Below the pieces are notes generated by a model that saw only the letters and a program-made list of their open reading frames with translations, ran no database searches and was not told the DNA's origin. From NCBI GenBank assembly GCA_044866695.1, contig JBIOUF010000104.1, positions 1 through 18,180 on the forward strand: a stretch of DNA of 18,180 bases, given 5' to 3'. A program made the position numbers and the translations under genes. Below, one piece after another: positions 13,748 to 18,180 of this stretch. The stretch comes from JBIOUF01 sp044866695. GTDB lineage: Bacteria > Actinomycetota > Actinomycetes > Propionibacteriales > Nocardioidaceae. Positions within the stretch are counted from its first letter, which is position 1, and every line of letters starts with the position of its first letter.

Positions 13748-13875
13748 GAGCCGGCGCATCTTCCCCTGGCTGGCGGGTCGAGCCGGCGCATCTTCCCCTG
13801 GCTGGCGGGTCGAGCCGGCGCATCTTCCCCTGGCTGGCGGGTCGAGCCGGCGGGTCTTCCCCTGGCTCCGCCCGT
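13748..13875. repeat. 32-bp tandem repeat, three exact copies and one diverged copy
   Basis: Units at 13748-13779, 13780-13811 and 13812-13843 are identical; the fourth (13844-13875) diverges at several positions. Each unit starts GAGCCGGCGCATCTTCCCCT and ends GGCTGGCGGGTC. The array begins 18 bases after the rplA stop. The junction sequence GGCGGGTCGAGCCGGC occurs three times. A related 32-bp unit lies in opposite orientation between rplL and rpoB. No open reading frame with a credible start uses it. Confidence 0.95.
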
Positions 13876-13918
13876 CCGCGCACCCGCGCCACCGCCCCCG
13901 GGGTGGTGGTCCGGCCAT

Positions 13919-13976
13919 CCTCGACGGCTCGACGCACCAACATTGACGGCTCGACCCACCAACATTGACGGCTCGG
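13919..13976. repeat. 22-bp tandem repeat, about 2.6 copies
   Basis: Units at 13919-13940, 13941-13962 and a partial one at 13963-13976. The second unit begins CATTGACGGCTCGACCCACC; the first matches it at 19 of 22 positions. The core GACGGCTCGACCCACC is the reverse complement, at 14 of 16 positions, of the junction core of the neighbouring 32-bp array, so the two arrays can pair. Confidence 0.85.
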
Positions 13977-14018
13977 CGGCGAGGGCGGGGGGGTCGGCGG
14001 ACCATGACGGTGCCCGAT

Positions 14019-14048
14019 TTGGTGCCCGAGGACGAGACGCCGTAACCT
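14019..14048 (+). promoter_or_regulatory. Candidate sigma-70-type promoter for rplJL
   Basis: TTGGTG (14019-14024) and TAACCT (14043-14048) are separated by 18 bases. This gives a start near 14055 and a leader of about 225 bases before rplJ. The site lies just beyond the repeat arrays, in a locally less GC-rich patch (GATTTGG). Confidence 0.5.
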
Positions 14049-14059
14049 GGGCAGTCGTC

Positions 14060-14280
14060 AACCACAGACCGCCGGTCGCCGGCGCGCCGCGATGAACCAT
14101 CAGCGTGACGCCCCGGTCGAAGGTCCCGCATCGCGGGCGGCCCGCGCAGGTGACACGAGCCGCACGACTCGCGTCGTGCCACGCCCCGTGCCGTCCTGCG
14201 CCCGGGGCGTTTCGTCGTGTCGGGGCACCGACGGTGCGACCAGCGGCCACCGCGAGGTGGCCGCGCACGGAAGGAGACCC
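14060..14280 (+). promoter_or_regulatory. rplJ leader, probable L10 autoregulatory leader
   Basis: The stretch contains CAGACCGCCGGTC near 14065-14077, resembling the conserved AGACcGcnGGuc of known L10 leaders, and then a run of strong hairpins. These are GCACGAC/GTCGTGC (14162-14168/14173-14179), ACGCCCCG/CGGGGCGT followed by TT (14181-14212), and GCGGCCACC-GCGA-GGTGGCCGC (14243-14264), a 9-bp stem with a GNRA tetraloop just before the ribosome-binding site. L10-L7/L12 binding to such leaders represses rplJL in many bacteria. The family assignment is from pattern memory. Confidence 0.6.
14181..14212 (+). terminator. Attenuator-like hairpin in the rplJ leader
   Basis: ACGCCCCG (14181-14188) pairs with CGGGGCGT (14203-14210) around a 14-base loop and runs into TTTCGTC. 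The preceding GCACGAC (14162-14168) can pair either with GTCGTGC (14173-14179) before it or with GTCGTGT (14214-14220) after it, offering two exclusive folds. Confidence 0.45.
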
Positions 14281-14877
14281 ATGGCGCGGCCGGACAAGGC
14301 AGCAGCCGTCGCGGAGCTCGCGGAGGCGTTCTCCTCCTCCGCTGGCGCGGTGCTGACCGAGTACCGCGGGCTCACCGTCAAGCAGCTGCAGGACCTGCGG
14401 CGAGCCCTCGGCGACAACGCGACCTACGCTGTGGTCAAGAACACGCTGACCCAGATCGCCGCCACGCGGGCGGGCGTCCCCGGCGTCGACGACCTCCTCA
14501 CCGGCCCGACCGCCATCGCCTTCATCAACGGCGACGTGGTCGAGGCGGCCAAGGGACTCCGTGACTTCGCTCGCACCCACCCCGCCCTCGTCGTGAAGGG
14601 CGGCTACCTCGAGGGCAAGGCCCTGGACGCCTCCGAGATCGCCAGGCTGGCGGACCTGGAGTCGCGGGAGGTGCTGCTGGGCAGGCTCGCCGGGGCCATG
14701 CTCGGCTCGCTCAGCCAGGCCGCCTCGCTGTTCAACGCCCCGCTCGCCCAGACCGCGCGGCTGGCTGCGGCGCTCCGGGACAAGGTGTCGGACGAGGCCG
14801 GACCCGCCGGCGAGCCGGACCCCACGACGGACCAGACGGCGGACCCGGCCGAGCAGCCGGCACCCGCCGACGCCTGA
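14281..14877 (+). CDS. rplJ: Ribosomal protein uL10
   Basis: A 198-residue L10, the base of the ribosomal stalk that holds L7/L12 dimers. The start MARPDKAAAVAELAEAFSSS is followed by the rRNA-binding fold with LTEYRGLTVKQLQDLRRAL (34-52) and YAVVKNTL. The C-terminal helix binding L7/L12 spans about residues 145-175. The last ~25 residues are an acidic Pro/Ala/Thr-rich tail (DPTTDQTADPAEQPAPADA), longer than in E. coli (165 residues) and typical of actinobacteria. ATG at 14281 with GGAAGGAG 4-5 bases upstream; longer in-frame readings run into the leader. rplL follows 64 bases later. Confidence 0.97.
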   Translation: MARPDKAAAVAELAEAFSSSAGAVLTEYRGLTVKQLQDLRRALGDNATYAVVKNTLTQIAATRAGVPGVDDLLTGPTAIAFINGDVVEAAKGLRDFARTHPALVVKGGYLEGKALDASEIARLADLESREVLLGRLAGAMLGSLSQAASLFNAPLAQTARLAAALRDKVSDEAGPAGEPDPTTDQTADPAEQPAPADA

Positions 14878-14900
14878 CCCACCCACCACCCCACATCAGT

Positions 14901-14917
14901 CCCGCGGAGGCCGCGGG
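14901..14917 (+). other. Short perfect hairpin between rplJ and rplL
   Basis: CCCGCGG (14901-14907) and CCGCGGG (14911-14917) form a 7-bp perfect stem with a 3-base loop, 24 bases before the rplL start. It has no U-tract, so it is more likely an RNA-stabilising or processing element than a terminator; rplL needs higher expression than rplJ. Confidence 0.4.
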
Positions 14918-14941
14918 AAGCATGAGGAAAGGACCGCCACG

Positions 14942-15334
14942 ATGGCGAAGCTCAGCACCGACGAGCTCCTCGACGCCTTCAAGGAGATGACCCTCCTGGA
15001 GCTCAGCGAGTTCGTGAAGCAGTTCGAGGACACCTTCGGCGTGACCGCGGCCGCCCCGGTCGCCGTCGCCGCCGCCCCGGCCGCCGGCGGCGCCGGCGCG
15101 GAGGCCGAGCCCGAGGCCGAGCAGGACGAGTTCGACGTCGTCCTGGAGGCCGCCGGCGAGAAGAAGATCAACGTGATCAAGGAGGTCCGCAGCCTCACCT
15201 CCCTCGGCCTGAAGGAGGCCAAGGAGCTGGTCGAGGCCGCTCCGAAGGCCGTGCTGGAGAAGGTCAACAAGGAGGCGGCCGACAAGGCCCGCGAGGCGCT
15301 GGAGGGCGCCGGCGCCACCGTCACGGTCAAGTAG
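14942..15334 (+). CDS. rplL: Ribosomal protein bL12 (L7/L12)
   Basis: A 130-residue L7/L12, the multi-copy flexible stalk protein that recruits translation GTPases. The N-terminal dimer domain (MAKLSTDELLDAFKEMTLLE to about residue 34) is followed by an Ala/Pro/Gly/Glu hinge (about 36-60) and the C-terminal domain beginning DEFDVVLEAAGEKKINVIKE, with L-G-L-K-E-A-K-E-L-V-E and E-G-A-G-A-T-V-T-V-K at the end. All hallmarks are intact. ATG at 14942, with GAGGAAAGGA upstream. Confidence 0.98.
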   Translation: MAKLSTDELLDAFKEMTLLELSEFVKQFEDTFGVTAAAPVAVAAAPAAGGAGAEAEPEAEQDEFDVVLEAAGEKKINVIKEVRSLTSLGLKEAKELVEAAPKAVLEKVNKEAADKAREALEGAGATVTVK

Positions 15335-15364
15335 CCGCTCGCCGCTCCCGCGCCGGACTGGACC

Positions 15365-15390
15365 TCCGCGCCCCGCCCCCGTGGCGCGGA
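15365..15390 (+). terminator. Hairpin after rplL, probable attenuator or processing site
   Basis: TCCGCGCC (15365-15372) pairs perfectly with GGCGCGGA (15383-15390) around a 10-base loop, 30 bases after the rplL stop, and is followed by CCTCTCTGG. E. coli has an attenuator and RNase III site in the same place, which lowers rpoB output relative to the ribosomal proteins. The analogous role here is inference. Confidence 0.5.
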
Positions 15391-15418
15391 CCTCTCTGGC
15401 GCGGGTGAGTCCCCCGGG

Positions 15419-15514
15419 AGGTTGCGCCGACTCGACCGTCCACCCGGCCCAAGACCCGGCGACTCGACCGCCCACCCGGCAGAAGACTCGCCGACTCGGC
15501 GCCGGACTGCGGCG
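15419..15514. repeat. Three degenerate 32-bp tandem units related to the rplA-rplJ array
   Basis: Units at 15419-15450, 15451-15482 and a third beginning at 15483 that diverges after about 18 bases. All share CGACTCG(ACCG) at the same phase. Aligned by hand to the reverse complement of the 13748-13843 unit, the first and second units each match at 22 of 32 positions, with the same 32-base period. Confidence 0.8.
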
Positions 15515-15565
15515 CCGTGCGGGGTGGGCGGCGCGCGAGCGTTCTCCCCAACCCGGGCGTTCCGC

Positions 15566-15594
15566 TTGACTCCGCGCCGCAGATTGCCGATAGT
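15566..15594 (+). promoter_or_regulatory. Upstream rpoB promoter candidate (P1)
   Basis: TTGACT (15566-15571) matches the -35 consensus at 5 of 6 bases; GATAGT (15589-15594) is the -10 after a 17-base spacer, matching TATAAT at 4 of 6. This is the best sigma-70/HrdB-like promoter in the window by eye. It would start the transcript about 215 bases before rpoB. Confidence 0.6.
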
Positions 15595-15685
15595 TCTCGT
15601 GCGGTTCGAGCCACTGATTGAGGCTCTCTCGCCGGTCATATGGAGGGCCGGGCGATCGAGGGCGACGAAGGTGGGCTCTGGCTAG

Positions 15686-15714
15686 TTGTGCCCTGCCCAG
15701 CCACGCTGTACGAT
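15686..15714 (+). promoter_or_regulatory. Proximal rpoB promoter candidate (P2)
   Basis: TTGTGC (15686-15691) and TACGAT (15709-15714) are separated by exactly 17 bases, placing the start near 15721 and a leader of about 98 bases. Together with the upstream element it gives rpoB tandem promoters independent of rplJL. Confidence 0.6.
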
Positions 15715-15818
15715 CGATCTTTGCGCCCACCCTCCCCTCCTCGCAGTTCGTCATGTCCCCTGCCAGTGGTAGGGGGGCGCCCGCACCGATGAGTCAGAGC
15801 CCTTCGGAAGGACGCCTC

Positions 15819-18180
15819 TTGGCCGCCCAGCAGTCCGCCAGCACCACCAGCACCACCAGCTCCCGCCGCATCTCCTTCGCAAAGATCGCCGAACCTCTCG
15901 AGGTTCCCCGCCTCCTCGCCCTCCAGACCGACAGCTTCGACTGGCTGGTCGGCAACCAGGCCTGGCAGCGCCAGGTGGAGTCCCGTGTCGACGCGGGGGA
16001 GGACGTCAGCCCCAAGTCCGGGCTGGAGGAGATCTTCGAGGAGATCTCCCCGATCGAGGACTTCTCGGGGACCATGTCCCTGTCCTTCGAGAACCCGGTC
16101 TTCTACGACCCGAAGAACACCGTGGAGGAGTGCAAGGAGAAGGACTTCACCTACGCCGCGCCGCTCTACGTCTCCGCGGAGTTCACCAACAACGAGACCG
16201 GTGAGATCAAGGGCCAGACCGTCTTCATGGGCGACTTCCCGCTCATGACCGACAAGGGCACGTTCATCATCAACGGCACCGAGCGGGTCGTGGTCTCCCA
16301 GCTGGTCCGCTCGCCCGGCGTCTACTTCGAGCGCACCGCGGACAAGACCTCCGACAAGGACATCTTCACCGCGAAGATCATCCCGTCGCGGGGCGCCTGG
16401 CTGGAGTTCGAGATCGACAAGCGCGACATGGTCGGCGTCCGCCTGGACCGCAAGCGCAAGCAGAACGTCACCGTCCTGCTCAAGGCGCTGGGCTGGACCG
16501 AGGAGCAGATCCGGACGGAGTTCGGCGACTACGAGTCGATGATGCTGACCCTGGAGAAGGACCACACCTCCGGCCAGGACGACGCGCTGCTCGACATCTA
16601 CCGCAAGCTCCGCCCGGGCGAGCCTCCGACCCGCGAAGCCGCGCAGACGCTGCTGGACAACTACTACTTCAACCCCAAGCGCTACGACCTGGCCAAGGTC
16701 GGCCGGCACAAGGTCAACAAGAAGCTCGGGCTGCAGCTTGCGTTCGACCAGCAGACGCTGACCATCGAGGACATCGTCGCCACCATCCGGTTCATCGTCG
16801 CGCTCCACGACGGGCGCGCCGAGCTGGACGCCCCCGAGGGCACTTTGGAGGTGCGCGCCGACGACATCGACCACTTCGGCAACCGCCGGCTGCGCACCGT
16901 CGGCGAGCTGATCCAGAACCAGCTGCGGACCGGCCTGGCTCGGATGGAGCGGGTGGTCCGCGAGCGGATGACCACCCAGGACGTCGAGGCCATCACGCCG
17001 CAGTCGCTGATCAACATCCGCCCGGTCGTCGCGGCGCTGAAGGAGTTCTTCGGCACCTCGCAGCTGAGCCAGTTCATGGACCAGACCAACCCGATCGCCG
17101 GGCTGACCCACAAGCGGCGGCTCTCGGCTCTCGGGCCCGGCGGCCTGTCCCGGGACCGCGCCGGCTTCGAGGTCCGCGACGTGCACCCCTCGCACTACGG
17201 CCGGATGTGCCCGATCGAGACCCCGGAGGGGCCGAACATCGGCCTGATCGGCTCGCTGTCGACGTTCGGGCGGATCAACCCGTTCGGGTTCGTGGAGACG
17301 CCGTACCGGAAGGTCGAGGACGGCCAGGTCACCGACCAGACCGACTACCTCACCGCCGACGAGGAGGACCGCTTCGTCATCGCGCAGGCCAACGAGCCGC
17401 TCACCGCGGACGGCCGGTTCGCCAACGAGCGGGTGCTGGTGCGCCAGCGGCTCGTCGAGGTGGACTTCGTGCCCGCCGCCGACGTCGACTACATGGACGT
17501 GTCGCCCCGGCAGATGGTGTCGGTCGCGACCGCGCTGATCCCGTTCCTCGAGCACGACGACGCGAACCGCGCGTTGATGGGCTCCAACATGCAGCGCCAG
17601 GCGGTCCCGCTGATCCGCTCCGACGCCCCGCTGGTCGGCACCGGCATGGAGTTCCGCGCCGCGGTCGACGCCGGGGACGTCGTCGTGGCCGCGCAGGCCG
17701 GTGTGGTCACCGAGGTGACCGCCGACTTCGTGGACACCGCGAACGACGACGGCACCCAGTCGACGTACCGGCTGCAGAAGTTCTCCCGGTCCAACCAAGG
17801 CACCTGCATCAACCAGCGTCCCCTGGTCGCCGAGGGCCAGCGGCTCGAGGTCGGTACGCCGATCGCCGACGGGCCGTGCACCGACGAGGGCGAGATGGCG
17901 CTGGGTCGCAACCTGCTGGTCGCGTTCATGCCCTGGCAGGGCCACAACTACGAGGACGCGATCATCCTGAGCCAGCGGCTGGTGCAGGCCGACGTCTTGA
18001 CCTCGATCCACATCGAGGAGCACGAGGTCGACGCCCGCGACACCAAGCTGGGGCCGGAGGAGATCACCCGCGACATCCCCAACGTGTCGGAGGAGATGCT
18101 CGCCGACCTCGACGAGCGCGGCATCATCCGGATCGGCGCCGAGGTGACCACCGGCGACATCCTGGTCGGCAAGGTGACCC
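15819..18180 (+). CDS. rpoB: DNA-directed RNA polymerase subunit beta (partial, 3' end beyond window)
   Basis: The first 787 codons of the beta subunit (about 1,150-1,170 residues in actinobacteria). After a Ser/Thr-rich head comes RISFAKIAEPLEVPRLLALQ, then SFENPVFYDPKNTVEECKEK, then DFPLMTDKGTFIINGTERVV of the protrusion/lobe. The rifampicin pocket, FFGTSQLSQFMDQTNPIAGL then THKRRLSALGPGGL, lies around residues 411-444 (17046-17150). The fork region VHPSHYGRMCPIETPEGPNI follows, then AFMPWQGHNYEDAI. The start is taken as TTG 15819 because GGAAGGA lies 7 bases upstream and mycobacterial and Streptomyces rpoB also use TTG there. An in-frame ATG at 15789 would add 10 residues. Key rifampicin-contact residues are wild type except Ala in place of E. 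coli Ser522. The gene is open to the window end with no frameshift seen. Confidence 0.98.
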   Translation, partial: MAAQQSASTTSTTSSRRISFAKIAEPLEVPRLLALQTDSFDWLVGNQAWQRQVESRVDAGEDVSPKSGLEEIFEEISPIEDFSGTMSLSFENPVFYDPKNTVEECKEKDFTYAAPLYVSAEFTNNETGEIKGQTVFMGDFPLMTDKGTFIINGTERVVVSQLVRSPGVYFERTADKTSDKDIFTAKIIPSRGAWLEFEIDKRDMVGVRLDRKRKQNVTVLLKALGWTEEQIRTEFGDYESMMLTLEKDHTSGQDDALLDIYRKLRPGEPPTREAAQTLLDNYYFNPKRYDLAKVGRHKVNKKLGLQLAFDQQTLTIEDIVATIRFIVALHDGRAELDAPEGTLEVRADDIDHFGNRRLRTVGELIQNQLRTGLARMERVVRERMTTQDVEAITPQSLINIRPVVAALKEFFGTSQLSQFMDQTNPIAGLTHKRRLSALGPGGLSRDRAGFEVRDVHPSHYGRMCPIETPEGPNIGLIGSLSTFGRINPFGFVETPYRKVEDGQVTDQTDYLTADEEDRFVIAQANEPLTADGRFANERVLVRQRLVEVDFVPAADVDYMDVSPRQMVSVATALIPFLEHDDANRALMGSNMQRQAVPLIRSDAPLVGTGMEFRAAVDAGDVVVAAQAGVVTEVTADFVDTANDDGTQSTYRLQKFSRSNQGTCINQRPLVAEGQRLEVGTPIADGPCTDEGEMALGRNLLVAFMPWQGHNYEDAIILSQRLVQADVLTSIHIEEHEVDARDTKLGPEEITRDIPNVSEEMLADLDERGIIRIGAEVTTGDILVGKVT

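Larger units (their letters stand above)
13730..14280 (+). other. rplA-rplJ spacer (551 bp without a gene)
   Basis: The spacer holds, in order, the 32-bp array (13748-13875), a GC-rich stretch, the 22-bp array (13919-13976), a promoter candidate (14019-14048) and a structured leader before rplJ. I see no credible coding frame: the open frames on the minus strand arise only because the repeats lack stops. Confidence 0.85.
15335..15818 (+). other. rplL-rpoB spacer (484 bp without a gene)
   Basis: The spacer holds a GC hairpin (15365-15390), a three-unit relative of the 32-bp repeat (15419-15514), two promoter-like elements (15566-15594 and 15686-15714) and a ~100-base rpoB leader. No credible coding frame is seen. 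Confidence 0.85.

Noticed and set aside
13748..13976. Possible CRISPR array after rplA
   Set aside because: The 32-bp units abut directly without unique spacers, and no cas genes are present.
13636..14182. Minus-strand open frames encoding repeated peptides rich in Arg, Gly and Pro
   Set aside because: They arise only from translating the tandem repeats and the antisense of rplA; no ribosome-binding site or family similarity.
15789..15818. ATG at 15789 as the rpoB start
   Set aside because: It is in frame, but the purine-rich site GGAAGGA is positioned for the TTG at 15819, matching the TTG start used by related actinobacterial rpoB genes; it remains an alternative.
15636..18023. 795-codon minus-strand open frame opposite rpoB
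   Set aside because: Antisense shadow of a highly GC-biased conserved gene; the composition is Val/Leu/Asp/Gly/Arg-rich with no domain.

Overview
The window is very GC-rich DNA, with GTG and TTG starts, short stop/start overlaps (GTGA, ATGA, TGATG) and dense gene packing. Gene order is the classic actinobacterial block tRNA-Thr, tRNA-Met, rpmG, two MaoC-type dehydratases (HadA/HadB-like), murB, aspartate-type aminotransferase, tRNA-Trp, secE, nusG, rplK, rplA, rplJ, rplL, rpoB. Protein features (acidic N-terminal extension on NusG, TTG-started RpoB, zinc-type L33, actinobacterial L10/L7/L12) fit Actinomycetia. The Geodermatophilaceae or a close relative is my best guess, but that is inference from style and synteny, not a database match.

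Layout. Bases 1-225 hold an 82-bp perfect inverted repeat that duplicates the 3' part of the first gene, a PaaI-type thioesterase (minus strand, 94-507). A secreted four-cysteine orphan protein follows (590-1198, minus). Next is a minus-strand flavin pair, a luciferase-like monooxygenase and its partner FMN reductase (1335-3085), then a minus-strand membrane multicopper oxidase overlapping a four-helix histidine-bearing membrane protein (3141-5110). On the plus strand come tRNA-Thr, tRNA-Met, rpmG, hadA-like, hadB-like and murB (5236-7629). Convergent to murB is a minus-strand operon, aminotransferase > adenosine deaminase-like > two DUF4190-type membrane proteins (10968 down to 7640). From 11169 the plus strand carries tRNA-Trp, secE, nusG, rplK, rplA, a 551-bp spacer, rplJ, rplL, a 484-bp spacer and the first ~787 codons of rpoB, which runs off the right end.

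How it works together. The right half makes the core gene-expression apparatus: the SecE translocase subunit, the NusG elongation factor, the L11/L1 stalk, the L10-L7/L12 stalk and the RNA polymerase beta subunit. The middle supplies fatty-acid dehydration, peptidoglycan precursor reduction and amino-acid/purine salvage enzymes. The left half is accessory redox metabolism.

The most unusual content is non-coding. A 32-bp tandem repeat (three exact copies plus one diverged) and a 22-bp tandem repeat lie between rplA and rplJ. Their shared core occurs in opposite orientations, so the transcript could fold into a long-range hairpin. A related 32-bp repeat occurs again between rplL and rpoB. The rplJ leader has several stable hairpins consistent with an L10 autoregulatory leader, and rpoB has two tandem sigma-70-like promoters. 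I see no defence system, CRISPR array, phage or insertion sequence. The left-edge inverted duplication may be an assembly or amplification artefact.
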